Positions 47,384-58,002 of a stretch of 64,000 nt of DNA are shown piece after piece. The stretch's first letter is position 1; each line of letters opens with the position of its first letter. The DNA lies in the NCBI GenBank assembly GCA_022701275.1, contig CP031740.1, forward strand, positions 5,903,001 to 5,967,000, in the 5' to 3' direction. Position numbers and translations under genes: made by a program. Under the pieces are notes generated by a model. It was not told where the DNA came from and made no database searches. It worked only from the letters and a program-made list of their open reading frames with translations. The DNA comes from Microcoleus vaginatus PCC 9802. GTDB lineage: Bacteria; Cyanobacteriota; Cyanobacteriia; Cyanobacteriales; Microcoleaceae.

Positions 47384-48313
47384 ATGCTGCAACTGTCAAA
47401 ACTCCAGTGCATGAGAACTCTGGCTTCTGTGGATGACTCTTACGAACTGTGCCGCCAAGTCACCGCGAGTTATGCCAAAAATTTTTATTTAGGCACTCAA
47501 CTCATGCCCGAAGCCAAGCGTCGGGCGATTTGGGCGATTTACGTCTGGTGCCGCCGCACCGACGAACTCGTAGACGGGCCGGGTTCTGATGCAACGACCC
47601 CTGAAACCCTCAATCTGTGGGAAAAACGGCTAGAATCTGTGTTTGCCGGCCATCCTCACGACGACTACGACGTAGCTTTGGTGGATACGCTGTCTCGTTT
47701 CCCGATCGACATTCTGCCGTTTCGAGAGATGATTGCGGGCCAGCAAATGGACTTGTACCGCAGCCGCTACGAAACTTTTGAAGAGCTCAATCTTTACTGT
47801 TATCGAGTAGCGGGTACTGTAGGGCTGATGTCGATGTCTGTCATGGGTGTAGGCGAATCGAGCTCCGCTGCTAACTGGAATTGGCATTGGGGGAATAGAA
47901 TTCCCAAAGAAGAAGCGATAGCCCTGGGTATTGCCAAGCAGTTGACTAATATTCTGCGCGATGTCGGAGAAGACGCCCGCCGCGGCCGCATTTACATTCC
48001 CTTAGAAGACTTAGCCTTGTTTAACTACACCGAAGAAGATTTATTCAACGGTGTAATTGATAACCGCTGGCGGGAATTGATGCGGTTTCAAATTCAGCGA
48101 GCTCGCAAATTATACGCCAGCGCCGAACCGGGAATTAAAGTGCTGAGTCCCGATATTCGCTGGACAGTTTGGGCTGCTACTATGCTGTACAGCAGGATAT
48201 TAAATGCGATCGAACGCAATCAGTACGATGTTTTCCAGAAGCGGGCTTATGTTAGCAATTCTCAAAAACTGCTGTGTCTCCCCGCCGCTTGGATGAAGTC
48301 AAAAGTGCTTTAG
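47384..48313 (+). CDS. crtB: Phytoene synthase
   Basis: Condenses two geranylgeranyl diphosphates into phytoene, the entry step of carotenoid synthesis and substrate source for CrtP. The two aspartate-rich motifs are DELVD (residues 60-64) and the second in NILRDVGEDARRGRIYIP; YVWCRRTDELVDGP and YCYRVAGTVGLM are typical of plant and cyanobacterial enzymes. 309 residues is normal. The N-terminus MLQLSKLQCMRTLASVDDSY matches relatives, supporting the first ATG. Confidence 0.96.
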   Translation: MLQLSKLQCMRTLASVDDSYELCRQVTASYAKNFYLGTQLMPEAKRRAIWAIYVWCRRTDELVDGPGSDATTPETLNLWEKRLESVFAGHPHDDYDVALVDTLSRFPIDILPFREMIAGQQMDLYRSRYETFEELNLYCYRVAGTVGLMSMSVMGVGESSSAANWNWHWGNRIPKEEAIALGIAKQLTNILRDVGEDARRGRIYIPLEDLALFNYTEEDLFNGVIDNRWRELMRFQIQRARKLYASAEPGIKVLSPDIRWTVWAATMLYSRILNAIERNQYDVFQKRAYVSNSQKLLCLPAAWMKSKVL

Positions 48314-48467
48314 CCGCAGGCAATTTTGCTGGCGATTCGGCAAGGGGTAAGGGGTATTTGTCAAGTTACAAATTATATGATGTCCAGCAAATTGCATATG
48401 AGGTTTGTGGGGATGCGCTAGTGCCGTGTCCCTAACTTGGGTGGGTTAACTTAAGTCAATTTATAAG

Positions 48468-48965
48468 TCAAATTAGTGGAGTAGCGGGCGGAATTTTCAA
48501 TTGGGCGATCGAACTTTCCAACAATTGCTTTTCCTGCTGGAGTTTTGCTTCTAAATTTTGAATTTGTTCTCGGCGGGCTTCAACTTCAATCAAGCGGCGA
48601 GACAATTCTTGACTCTGCAAAGTGAGAGATTGCCTCCAATCTTGTGCTTTCTGGGCTTCTTGCTGCAAAAAATCGGGAGTAAAGCCTGTTGTTAAATATT
48701 TCTCTACTAATTGTAGTACCCAGTTTGTAGCTGCTTGAATATGCAAAACTTGGGTATTTCCGTCAACATTTGCTAATACTAGCATTCCTTCATTTAAAAC
48801 ATTAGTTGCAGAGTCAATTTGATTTTGATCAAAATCTTTCGGTAATGTCAAGAAACTTTCTTCACTAAGAATAGCCCAAGTATCATCAGAATTTTGGCAA
48901 GCCAGCAATTGCAGACTTATCTCGCCTAAATTTTCCTCATTTTGTACTTTGGCTAAATATAGCAT
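48468..48965 (-). CDS. Conserved hypothetical protein with C-terminal coiled coil
   Basis: 165 residues. The N-terminal ~95 residues are alternating strands and helix (MLYLAKVQNEENLGEISLQL, then LVLANVDGNTQVLHIQAATN), and residues ~105-155 form a Gln/Glu/Leu coiled coil. I do not recognise a family; similar proteins are common in cyanobacteria. It lies between repeat-rich spacers, with no operon partner. Confidence 0.7.
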   Translation of the reverse strand: MLYLAKVQNEENLGEISLQLLACQNSDDTWAILSEESFLTLPKDFDQNQIDSATNVLNEGMLVLANVDGNTQVLHIQAATNWVLQLVEKYLTTGFTPDFLQQEAQKAQDWRQSLTLQSQELSRRLIEVEARREQIQNLEAKLQQEKQLLESSIAQLKIPPATPLI

Positions 48966-49310
48966 AAGGGTTATTAGTTATTAGTTATTCATAACTGGTA
49001 ATTGGTAAAAACAGCTATCCCTGTATCGGTGCATTCCGGGTCATGCTATTGGTAATTGGTAATTGTAGGATTTGCATCGGGAGCATCTCATATTTGTAAA
49101 AACACTTCTTCTGGCTCCTTCCTTCTTCCTCTTTCCTCCTGCCTCCTCCCTCCTGTCTCCTGCCTCAAAACTCCAATTTCTAGCTGGGCTGCTTTCATTG
49201 AGAGGCTCCCTTTGCGAACTCGTAGGGGAGGGTTTTACCAAGAATAATTGCCTCAAACTAACTATCTCGTAAACCCGCCCCCGCCACTGTCAACAGTCAA
49301 CTGTCAACTC
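48966..49310. other. Repeat-rich intergenic region
   Basis: No gene. It contains ATTGGTA heptamers (48988, 49049), a CTTCCTT/CTCCTGC pyrimidine heptamer array at about 49100-49168, and TCAACAGTCAACTGTCAACT at 49288, a short version of the TGTTGAC array. Several repeat families are thus stacked in 345 bp just downstream of valS. Confidence 0.75.
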
Positions 49311-52055
49311 TTAAAACAACTTTAGCCGATCGCGCAAAATCTCCGCCTGTTTTTCGGCTTCCGCCAAAGCATCCCTCGCCCCCTGAACCACATCAGGAGT
49401 AGCCTTATCCACAAACTTCTGATTAGTCAAACGCGCCGCAGTATGCTTAATTTCAGCTTCCACCTTGCTCAACTTCTTCTCTAATTTAGCACGCAAAGCC
49501 GCCAAATCGACCACCCCAGCCAGAGGAATCAATACTTGCACAGTACCGACCACCCCAGCAATTGATCCCCCTTGCCCCCCCTTACCAAGGGGGGATTCTG
49601 CATCCAAACTAGCAGTTACGGTCAGATTTTCGACTTTTGCCAAATCCTGAATGTAAACGCCTCCATCTGAGATGATTTGACGTTCTTTTTCGCTTTCGCT
49701 TTGCAAAATCGCCGTCACCTTCACACTGGGTTTGATATCAGCATCTGCCCGCAAATTGCGAATAGTGCGAATTGTACCGAACAACAACTCAAACTGCTGT
49801 TCCAAATCAGCATCAATGAGTGATGCGTTTGCTTCAGGATAAGCCTGCAAAGCCAAACATTGATCATCACCTGTTTGAGTCAGAGTGTGCCAAATCTCCT
49901 CAGTAATGTGTGGCATAAAAGGATGCAGCAGTTTCAGAATCCCTTCCAACACAAAAGCAAAAGTTTGCTGTGCCACTTTCTTAGAACTTTGTTCAGCATC
50001 CTGTTGCAAGCGAGACTTGACTAACTCAATATACCAGTCACAGAAATCGCCCCAAATAAACTCATAAAGTCCCTTCGCCGCTTCCCCCAAACCGTAATTT
50101 TCCAAACAATTGCGGCTTTGTTGCACAACTTGATAATAGCGAGACAGAATCCAGCGATCGCACAATTCCAAACCACCTCCCCCAGAAGGACTTCCCAACT
50201 GCTGCGGCGTCTGTCCCTCCAAATTCATCATCACAAACCTAGCGGCATTCCACAACTTATTCGTGAAATTCCGGGAAGCTTCCACCGATTTCGATTCATC
50301 AGTTTTGCGATCGTACTCCATGCGAATATTTTGACCGGCCCCAACCACTTCCTTAACCAAAGTGTAGCGCAAAGCATCAGTCCCGTACTTGCCAATCAAC
50401 AGCAGCGGGTCGATACCGTTGTTTTTACTCTTAGACATTTTCTGACCGTTTTCATCCAATACCAAACCGTGAATGTAAACAGTATCAAAAGGCATCTTTT
50501 CAGTAAAATGTCCCGCCATCATCGTCATTCTAGCAACCCAGAAAAAGATGATATCAAAACCCGTAACCAAAGTAGTTGTAGGATAGTAAAACTCCAAATC
50601 TTTAGTTTCATCCGGCCATCCCAAAGTTGAGAAAGGCCACAACCCGGACGAAAACCAAGTATCCAATACGTCTGGATCTCTTGCTAGCTGCACGTCATCA
50701 CCAAATTTAGCCGTAGCTTTTTCCTTAGCTTCAGCTTCAGTTTTCGCAACTATAAAAGGTGTTGTATCAGTAATTTCTCCTTGGGTTTCGCTAACAGCAT
50801 ACCAAGCCGGGATTTGGTGTCCCCACCACAATTGCCTGGAGATACACCAATCCTTTAGCTTCACCAACCAATCGCGATAAACCTTTGTCCATCTGTCAGG
50901 AACAAAGACTGGTGAGTTACTTTGATCTAATGCTTCTAAAGCGCGTTGAGAAAGAGGGTCTATCTTCACAAACCATTGCGTAGATATCAACGGTTCGACC
51001 GCAACTTTGCCGCGTTCGCTGTAGGGAACTGTATGCTTATAATCTTCTATTTTAACCAAAACCCCGTCATTTTCTAACCGCTGCACCACATTTTTCCTGG
51101 CAACAAATCGGTCTTGTCCCTGGAACTCTCCGGCATTTTCATTTAAACTGCCGTCCTTATTCATGATGTTAATAAACGGCAAATTGTGACGCTTACCCAT
51201 CTCGAAGTCATTCGGATCGTGGGCGGGTGTCACCTTGACACAACCAGTTCCGAAAGTCGGATCGACAAACTCATCAGCAATGATTGGGATTTCGCGATTC
51301 ACGATCGGCAAAGTCACAGTTTTACCGATAAGATGCTTGTAGCGATCGTCCTGTGGATTCACAGCCACCCCTGTATCGCCCAACATCGTTTCCGGCCGAG
51401 TCGTCGCCACCTCCAAATAACCAGAACCGTCCGTCAAAGGATAGCGGAAATGCCACAAATGGCCTTCAACTTCCTGCTGGTCTACCTCCAAATCCGACAC
51501 AGCAGACTGACTCGCCGGACACCAATTCACCAAGTAATTGCCGCGATAAATCAGCCCCTCATCGTACAGCCGGACAAACGCTTCTAAAACCGCAGCGGAT
51601 AAGCCTTCATCCATCGTAAAGCGTTCACGCGACCAATCGACAGACACGCCCAAACTGCGTAACTGATTAGTAATAGTATTGCCGGATTCCGCTTTCCACT
51701 CCCAGGCCCGTTCCAAGAATTTTTCTCGGCCTAAATCGTGGCGAGTTTTGCCTTCTGCTTTGAGTTGCCTTTCGAGAATAGTTTGAACTGCGATGCTAGC
51801 ATGATCCGTTCCCGGCAACCACAGCGTATTGCGTCCAGTCATGCGGTGATAGCGGACGAGGACATCAATCAGCGTCTCTTCAAAAGCGTGTCCCATGTGG
51901 AGGCTGCCGGTCACGTTGGGCGGCGGGATGACGACGCAGTAAGGTTCGCCTCCGGCTTCGGGGTCAGCTTTGAAGGTTTGGTTGTCTTCCCAGTATTTTT
52001 GCCATTTGGCTTCGGTGGCTTTGGGGTCGTATTGCGGGGGTAGATTTGCGGTCAT
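49311..52055 (-). CDS. valS: Valyl-tRNA synthetase
   Basis: Charges tRNA-Val. Class I motifs: HMGH at residues 53-56 and KMSKS in [17 protein letters not shown]. The editing domain is present ([19 protein letters not shown]), as is the C-terminal coiled-coil arm ([20 protein letters not shown]). At 914 residues it has normal length apart from a short insert [10 protein letters not shown] at about residues 821-830, in the linker before the arm, which is the translation of a palindromic intergenic repeat. The start [20 protein letters not shown] is standard. Confidence 0.96.
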   Translation of the reverse strand: MTANLPPQYDPKATEAKWQKYWEDNQTFKADPEAGGEPYCVVIPPPNVTGSLHMGHAFEETLIDVLVRYHRMTGRNTLWLPGTDHASIAVQTILERQLKAEGKTRHDLGREKFLERAWEWKAESGNTITNQLRSLGVSVDWSRERFTMDEGLSAAVLEAFVRLYDEGLIYRGNYLVNWCPASQSAVSDLEVDQQEVEGHLWHFRYPLTDGSGYLEVATTRPETMLGDTGVAVNPQDDRYKHLIGKTVTLPIVNREIPIIADEFVDPTFGTGCVKVTPAHDPNDFEMGKRHNLPFINIMNKDGSLNENAGEFQGQDRFVARKNVVQRLENDGVLVKIEDYKHTVPYSERGKVAVEPLISTQWFVKIDPLSQRALEALDQSNSPVFVPDRWTKVYRDWLVKLKDWCISRQLWWGHQIPAWYAVSETQGEITDTTPFIVAKTEAEAKEKATAKFGDDVQLARDPDVLDTWFSSGLWPFSTLGWPDETKDLEFYYPTTTLVTGFDIIFFWVARMTMMAGHFTEKMPFDTVYIHGLVLDENGQKMSKSKNNGIDPLLLIGKYGTDALRYTLVKEVVGAGQNIRMEYDRKTDESKSVEASRNFTNKLWNAARFVMMNLEGQTPQQLGSPSGGGGLELCDRWILSRYYQVVQQSRNCLENYGLGEAAKGLYEFIWGDFCDWYIELVKSRLQQDAEQSSKKVAQQTFAFVLEGILKLLHPFMPHITEEIWHTLTQTGDDQCLALQAYPEANASLIDADLEQQFELLFGTIRTIRNLRADADIKPSVKVTAILQSESEKERQIISDGGVYIQDLAKVENLTVTASLDAESPLGKGGQGGSIAGVVGTVQVLIPLAGVVDLAALRAKLEKKLSKVEAEIKHTAARLTNQKFVDKATPDVVQGARDALAEAEKQAEILRDRLKLF
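49563..49597. repeat. Palindromic repeat element inside valS
   Basis: TGATCCCCCTTGCCCCCCTT followed by ACCAAGGGGGGATT: CCCCCCTT and AAGGGGGG are complementary arms. The element keeps frame and adds about ten residues to ValS. Confidence 0.8.
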
Positions 52056-52212
52056 GGTGGCTTGAGAGTTTGATCTTATTTAAGATTGTGCCACAGGAGA
52101 GGGAGGAGAAGAGTTTTGAACCGCAGAGGGCGCAGAGGACACAGAGGGAAGAATGCTGGGAGGGTTTTGGGTTATGATTGCGATCTAGGTTTGAGAAGAG
52201 GAGAGAGGAGAG

Positions 52213-52590
52213 TTGGGAGAGGAGCTTAATGAGTTGACTTATGCTGTGATTGGGGCAGCAATGGAGGTTCATAAGGAGTTGGGGCCGGGGTTTTTGGAAG
52301 CGGTATATGAGAATTCGTTGCGTGAAGAACTCTCGCGCCGGGGAATTCCTTTTGAACCTCAACCTACAGTAAATGTGATTTACAAAGGTGTTGTGGTTGG
52401 GGAAGGCAGATACGATATGCTGGTTGCCAACACCCTCGTTGTTGAATTAAAGTCAGTTCAAAGTATACTTCCTATCCATGAAGCTCAAGTTATATCATAT
52501 CTGAAAATGACTGGTTATCCTCTCGGTCTTCTCATCAACTTTAACGTCCGCTTTTTAAAAGAAGGAATCCGCCGCCTCATCGTCTCCTAA
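52213..52590 (+). CDS. GxxExxY family protein
   Basis: 125 residues with the family's signature GPGFLEAVYENSL and the later D-x(12)-ELK pattern (RYDMLVANTLVVELKSV), which resembles a PD-(D/E)xK nuclease core; ISYLKMTGYPLGLLINFNV is also typical. I keep the TTG at 52213, preceded by GAGGAGAG, because the next ATG would remove the conserved first helix (LTYAVIGAAMEVHKELG). Role unknown; such genes are often single and scattered in repeat-rich parts of genomes. Confidence 0.85.
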   Translation: MGEELNELTYAVIGAAMEVHKELGPGFLEAVYENSLREELSRRGIPFEPQPTVNVIYKGVVVGEGRYDMLVANTLVVELKSVQSILPIHEAQVISYLKMTGYPLGLLINFNVRFLKEGIRRLIVS

Positions 52591-52661
52591 ATAAACCTCT
52601 CATCCCTCTCCTCTCTGCGCCCTCTGCGCCCTCTGCGGTTAAATCCTCTTAATATCTTTAA

Positions 52662-54314
52662 TTATTTCACCTCCTTATAATCCACCCCATAACTCGTATC
52701 TCTCCCCGACAAATACGTAGTTTTCCCGGTTAAAGTCTCCAGAGTTTTTTTCGTTTCAGCCGAAGTAATCGAATTCAGAGGTACGCCGAACTTGCTAGCC
52801 AAGGCAGCCGCCACGCCCACACCTTGTCCTTGATAAATATTCACCGTCGCAATTCGCCCGACGGATACAGCCATACCCACATAACCAGACGATCGCCCGA
52901 CAATGGCTAAATTCTTGACTTTGCTAGCCAAAGCGCTTTCAATCCCGAAATTATAGACTGGCAGCGGCGGAATTCTTGCAGATAAATTCTTGACTCCGCC
53001 CCGCATATCGAAATCGTAGGAAAAACTGCCGATCGACTTTTCGGGTACTGTTCCTCCTTTGATAATCTCCTTCCCCGTCAGTGGATCTACCACATCGCGA
53101 ACGTTCAAAGTTTGCCTGATATAAATCTCGTCTGGAATAAATACTCTCACATCTTTACCAGACTTCTTTTGTAGCCAGTGTTGGAGATGTGACATTTCTT
53201 TAATCATTTCAGGAGTCGGTTTTCTGCCGTTAGCTTCCATCTTCATGATTTGGTGAACTTGGTATTTAAACAAAAACCCGTTCCAGGACAGCACATTTTT
53301 GTTATAAACGCAGACATTGCCTTTATCAAAAAAGAATCCTTTATTTTGACTAAATGGTAGATTTCTGTCTATGTGATACGCTGCGCCTATGGCTACACTT
53401 CTGATATCGTAGCCGTCTGTATATGGCTGATAAATCGTACTCCAGAAATTCCTCAGCCAGAATTTTGTACTGGCCGGATCTTTAGATTTTGTAATGCTTT
53501 CTTTAATCTTTTTTACTAAAGGCCTGTTGTAAAGAATATCATCTTCTATTCTGCGGAATTCGGACATTGTTATACCTGTAATTCTCGGAACTACAGAGAC
53601 TGCTAAAGTTTCATTTTTTGATTTGATATTTTGAGATTCATATCCTGTATAATAAGATAATCCGGCTTTTCTGGCTAATTCCGCGTCTTGAGTTACGTCA
53701 ATAAAAGAGTTGGCTTTAATTTTTAGATTGCTGCCTTTTACTTCGGCATATTCAATTTTTTTATGGACGACGTGGGGAGTAAGAGTTGAGTTGGAAATAA
53801 CTTTGACTTTTGCTGCTGAAAGCATTTGCCTGAGAGCTCGATCTGCCATTTTTGGGTCTAAGCAAGATTCGCGCGCATTGGCTTTATCTAAGAATTCCTT
53901 AAAACATTGGGCGTAGGGTTGGCGATACCAACCGGGGATTTTATCTAAATCGATGTAAGCTAAACCGCCGCGGGTGAGTAAGCCGCCCAAAGGATCTCTT
54001 CCGTAGTTCGATCGCACGATCGCAACTTTGCCCTTTGCGCCTAAAGTTTTCTTAGCCCATATCGCCGCACATATCCCCGGTACTTCATCACCATATACTA
54101 CTACATCGAACTTTTGCTCGGGTGATTTTTTGGGAGGTAACGGAGGCGGGCTGCTGGATTTTTGCTGCTGATTTCCAGCGTCTAAGGTAGCACTTGCTGG
54201 GTCTCTATTTGCGATATAATTTTCTATTTCTCTGAAAACCGGATAATTAAGTAAAAGTTTTAGGGCGGCAAAGATGATTGCAATTGAAGCTAATTTCTTA
54301 AAAGTAGAGAGCAT
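52662..54314 (-). CDS. Membrane-anchored FAD-dependent oxidoreductase
   Basis: 550 residues with an N-terminal membrane anchor (FKKLASIAIIFAALKLLLNY) and a proline-rich linker (SSPPPLPPKKSPEQK), then an FAD-binding Rossmann fold with a variant dinucleotide motif (FDVVVYGDEVPGICAAIWAK). NYGRDPLGGLLTRGGLAYID and SFIDVTQDAELARKAGLSYY match the FAD-dependent oxidoreductase family (PF12831), as does the late KNLAIVGRSSGYVGMAVSVG. Substrate is unknown; the anchor suggests action on the periplasmic or membrane side. Confidence 0.85.
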   Translation of the reverse strand: MLSTFKKLASIAIIFAALKLLLNYPVFREIENYIANRDPASATLDAGNQQQKSSSPPPLPPKKSPEQKFDVVVYGDEVPGICAAIWAKKTLGAKGKVAIVRSNYGRDPLGGLLTRGGLAYIDLDKIPGWYRQPYAQCFKEFLDKANARESCLDPKMADRALRQMLSAAKVKVISNSTLTPHVVHKKIEYAEVKGSNLKIKANSFIDVTQDAELARKAGLSYYTGYESQNIKSKNETLAVSVVPRITGITMSEFRRIEDDILYNRPLVKKIKESITKSKDPASTKFWLRNFWSTIYQPYTDGYDIRSVAIGAAYHIDRNLPFSQNKGFFFDKGNVCVYNKNVLSWNGFLFKYQVHQIMKMEANGRKPTPEMIKEMSHLQHWLQKKSGKDVRVFIPDEIYIRQTLNVRDVVDPLTGKEIIKGGTVPEKSIGSFSYDFDMRGGVKNLSARIPPLPVYNFGIESALASKVKNLAIVGRSSGYVGMAVSVGRIATVNIYQGQGVGVAAALASKFGVPLNSITSAETKKTLETLTGKTTYLSGRDTSYGVDYKEVK

Positions 54315-54584
54315 TCAGTTGACTCGTTTGTAAATTTGCATTACCTGAAAGCACAGTTCAGGGTTGACGGAATTGAATATAGCACGTTTAGATTATTTCG
54401 ACACAAGTTTAAATTTTCCGGCAACTGTTGTTAGAGGTTTTGCCAGTGTTACTGGTTTGGCAGGGCAATTGATGAGGGTAATGATGGTGGGTGCGATCGC
54501 ATCTCAGATATCTGGTGTCGGGAAGGGCGATCGGCTACAATAATTTAAGAACAACAATTGAGTCACCTTAAACATACAGAAAAA

Positions 54585-56297
54585 ATGAAAAAAGTTTTTG
54601 TACATCCTGAATGCCCTTTTTCAGTAAACACATTTAACCTATTGACAGAATTTTATGAAAATCCTAGAGTTGATTTTTACAGGATACACAAAAAAGATTT
54701 GTTGAAATATGTAGAAGAGCCAGTCAAGTATATTTTAAGCCAGGTAGAAGAGCAGTTGCCGGATTTTATTAAAAAATATATAGATCTCAAGCAGGAGAGC
54801 TTTGGCCGCATTCAAACACAACATTTGGAATCCGCAGTAGTCTACCCCTACCCTATAGACTACTGCGCCTTTAACAGTATGATTCCTCCCGAAGCTCCTC
54901 AGTTAATGTTAAAATTGGAATACCCCACATTAACTTTTGGTTTGAAGGCACAAAAGACTGTGTTTGAGTTCATGCTATATAATTATAAAAAAAATCTTAG
55001 AACTGATCTTAATTCCCTCGAAATTCTTAAAGGTTATAACCTTCCCAATAAAGATGAGTTTTATTTAGACTATAACATTGCAAAACAACCCGATGGCAAT
55101 TATTATCCTCTTCAGATTACTTGGAGTGATATTGTTCTTGGGATAAATAAACCTCGCAAATATACTTGTATTTATGAACTCTTAGAAAGTATTTTGACAA
55201 AGCTTCCTGTCGATTCATTAGAATCTGAAAAGTTTTCAGAAGCATCTCAAAAATTGGCACACGAAATGATTTTTGTGAATGATTTTTTTGTTGGTAGCTC
55301 GCTTGACTTACAAGAAATATTCGGATATTCTAGTCAACAAATAATTTACAAGGTAGCACAAACGTTTAAAAAAGTATTTCCCTTGTTTTTGATTAGTAAT
55401 AAGAATTTACCTATTCTTATTAGTGAATATTTTTCAGTATATGAAAAGGAATTTAACCCAGTGTATCAACTAGAAAAAATTTCCAAAATTACAGGTTTTC
55501 AAACAACCCAACTAACTCAATGGATACACGCCATTAACCGCAAAGGTCAAACCATCATCCAAGGCCCACCCGGAACCGGAAAAACCTTTATAGCCGAAAA
55601 ACTAGCCAAACACTTAATCGGCGGTGGTGACGGTTTCTCAGACATTATCCAATTTCACCCAGCCTACACCTACGAAGACTTTATCGAAGGCCTCCGCCCA
55701 ATAACTCTAAACGGACAATTAACCTACTCAATAGTTCCCGGTAGATTCCTAGAATTCTGCGAACAAGCCGAAGCCTGTGAAGACACTTGCGTTCTCATTA
55801 TTGATGAAATTAATCGCGCAAATCTTTCTCAAGTCTTTGGCGAGTTAATGTATCTCCTAGATGACCGACAAGACACAGCACGCTTTATTACACTAGCCAG
55901 CGGTAAACTATTTAGAATCCCTACAAATGTCCGCATTATCGGCACAATGAACACCGCAGACCGTTCTATTGCCTTAGTCGATAACGCACTCCGCCGCCGC
56001 TTCGCATTCCTCCCCGTCTATCCAAACTATGAAGTGCTGCGAGAGTATCACCAGAGAGAGAAAACAGGTTTCCCAGTTGATAAATTAACTAGCATTCTAA
56101 AAGATGTCAATCGCGCAATTAACAACAAACACTATGAACTAGGCATCTCCTTCTTTTTGACAAAAACCTTAGCTGAAGATATCCAAGATATTTGGAAAAT
56201 GGAAATTGAGCCATACCTCGAAGAATACTTCTTTGATAATCAGGCAAAAATGGAGGAGTTTCTCTGGGATAAAATCGAATCTCAATTCAGCAATTGA
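54585..56297 (+). CDS. mcrB: McrB-type GTP-dependent restriction subunit with unusual N-terminus
   Basis: About 570 residues. The C-terminal half is a clear McrB AAA+ motor: Walker A GPPGTGKT near residues 328-335, HPAYTYEDFIEGLRP, Walker B VLIIDEINRANLSQVFGEL, the McrB GTPase signature GTMNTADRSIALVDNALRRR. The N-terminal ~300 residues, normally the DNA-recognition domain, match no domain I know (FVHPECPFSVNTFNLLTEFY start) and are distinctly more AT-rich than the motor part, suggesting a swapped specificity domain. McrB translocates DNA and McrC, 48 bp downstream, cuts. I prefer the ATG at 54585 over a TTG at 54558. Confidence 0.88.
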   Translation: MKKVFVHPECPFSVNTFNLLTEFYENPRVDFYRIHKKDLLKYVEEPVKYILSQVEEQLPDFIKKYIDLKQESFGRIQTQHLESAVVYPYPIDYCAFNSMIPPEAPQLMLKLEYPTLTFGLKAQKTVFEFMLYNYKKNLRTDLNSLEILKGYNLPNKDEFYLDYNIAKQPDGNYYPLQITWSDIVLGINKPRKYTCIYELLESILTKLPVDSLESEKFSEASQKLAHEMIFVNDFFVGSSLDLQEIFGYSSQQIIYKVAQTFKKVFPLFLISNKNLPILISEYFSVYEKEFNPVYQLEKISKITGFQTTQLTQWIHAINRKGQTIIQGPPGTGKTFIAEKLAKHLIGGGDGFSDIIQFHPAYTYEDFIEGLRPITLNGQLTYSIVPGRFLEFCEQAEACEDTCVLIIDEINRANLSQVFGELMYLLDDRQDTARFITLASGKLFRIPTNVRIIGTMNTADRSIALVDNALRRRFAFLPVYPNYEVLREYHQREKTGFPVDKLTSILKDVNRAINNKHYELGISFFLTKTLAEDIQDIWKMEIEPYLEEYFFDNQAKMEEFLWDKIESQFSN

Positions 56298-56344
56298 TAA
56301 TCTAACGCTACCATTATTACCACAAACACGGCGTTACAGCATCT

Positions 56345-57547
56345 ATGAAACGAGAATCACCCCAAATCATCGAACTCACAGAATATCAATCAGCAACCTT
56401 TGATCGAAATTCAATCCCCGAATTAGTAGGAGAGAAAATATACCAGAATTATGCCAAGGAAATAGAGATAGAATTTCCCAACCCTAAAACTAAATATAAA
56501 TGGCAATTAAAATCTAAAGGCAGAGTTGGCAACATTCCCATCACTCCAGAATTTCACATCGCCATCCGCCCAAAGGTTCCCATAAACAACCTCTTCGGAA
56601 TGCTTGACTATGCCTACAACCTTAAGATAAAATTTCCCCAAGGCTCGATTCAGTGCCAATCTTTACAAGAAAGTTACGAGAAATTAGCTAACATTCTTGC
56701 CCAAAAAATTCTAGAACGCTGTCGCAAAGGATTATATCGCGATTACTTATCCAAAACAGAAAGACTCGCCTACATTCGCGGTCGCGTCGATTTGCGGTCA
56801 GCCCTGCAAAAACCTTGGGATGTTAAACTAAAATGCCACTATAACGAACAAACAGGCGACATCGAAGACAATCAAATACTCGCTTGGACACTCTTCATCA
56901 TTGGTCGCAGCGGTTTGTGCCGTGAATCTGTTTCATCTACTGTGCGAAAAGCCTTTCACGCACTCCAAGGATTTGTTACATTAAAACCTTTTAAATCAGA
57001 AGCTTGTATTGATAGAAATTATCACCGTTTGAATCAAGATTATCAACTTTTACACGCCTTATGTCGATTCTTTTTAGATAATACAGGGCCGAGTCACGAA
57101 ACAGGCGATCGCGAAATGCTCCCTTTTCTCATAGACATGGCTAATTTATATGAACAATTTGTCGCTGAATGGCTCAAAGCAAATACACCAAAACGCTTTT
57201 TTGTCAAACAACAACACCGAGTCACCCATGACCAGAACTATTTCGATCGGATTGACTTACTCCTAGGCGATAGTGAAACAAAAAAAGTCCAATACGTCCT
57301 CGATACAAAATACAAAGCTCCCGATAAAGTAGCCAATAATGACATTCATCAAATAGTTGCTTACGCAAATGCGTTAAAGTGCCAAAATGCAATTCTCGTC
57401 TACCCGCAAAACCTCAAACAGCCACTAGATATAAAAAATGACGATATCCGAGTTCGCAGTCTAACTTTTTCCCTAGATAGCGACCTCAATGAAGCCGGAA
57501 AAACCTTCTTAAAATCTCTACTTGCAAACACCCTCCCCTATTGGTGA
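56345..57547 (+). CDS. mcrC: McrC nuclease subunit
   Basis: A 400-residue McrC: an N-terminal beta-rich domain (SKGRVGNIPITPEFHIAIRP, then NNLFGMLDYAYNL) and a C-terminal PD-(D/E)xK nuclease with DLLLGD and VLDTKYKAPDKVANNDIHQI, catalytic D and DTK present. It binds the McrB hexamer and cleaves DNA. Paired with mcrB on the same strand it forms a type IV-like modified-DNA restriction system, or a relative with other target preference. Confidence 0.93.
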   Translation: MKRESPQIIELTEYQSATFDRNSIPELVGEKIYQNYAKEIEIEFPNPKTKYKWQLKSKGRVGNIPITPEFHIAIRPKVPINNLFGMLDYAYNLKIKFPQGSIQCQSLQESYEKLANILAQKILERCRKGLYRDYLSKTERLAYIRGRVDLRSALQKPWDVKLKCHYNEQTGDIEDNQILAWTLFIIGRSGLCRESVSSTVRKAFHALQGFVTLKPFKSEACIDRNYHRLNQDYQLLHALCRFFLDNTGPSHETGDREMLPFLIDMANLYEQFVAEWLKANTPKRFFVKQQHRVTHDQNYFDRIDLLLGDSETKKVQYVLDTKYKAPDKVANNDIHQIVAYANALKCQNAILVYPQNLKQPLDIKNDDIRVRSLTFSLDSDLNEAGKTFLKSLLANTLPYW

Positions 57548-58002
57548 CAACTTAAGAAAACGTACAAAATTTTAAGGCATACAAAAAAATGTAAATAGCT
57601 GAAACATTTACAGGCAAAGCAGTTTAGCTCCCTTGAAGGAGTAAGGGATCATCTCTGTTTTGCTTTTTTACTGCGATCGCCCCCGCTCGCTAATGAGATG
57701 ATTCCCAAAACAGTCTTGATGTACAACAGCTTAATTAATAAGCCGTATAATTAAAACAAGAGAAAAAGTAATTATCCAGAAACAACTTCCGTTCCCCAAA
57801 AGCGCATTGATTCGCGCCGCCATATTCAGATAGACCTGGCAACTGTGATAGATTGGTTCGACGCAGTATTACTGCACTGCGGCAGTTTCGACACTGCACA
57901 ACAAGCAGTCCACAAAAAGCTGTGAGCTGGATGAATGCGGGAGAAGGAGTTGGCGACACGCTGCCATTTCTTAAGCTCGCTTGCCCTACTTAAATCACAA
58001 AT
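57548..58002. other. Intergenic region before the synthetase gene
   Basis: 455 bp without a convincing gene or family fragment; in particular no remnant of a condensation domain. The region near 57600-57665 (AAAGCA ... TGCTTTTTT) may end the mcrBC transcript. Confidence 0.55.
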
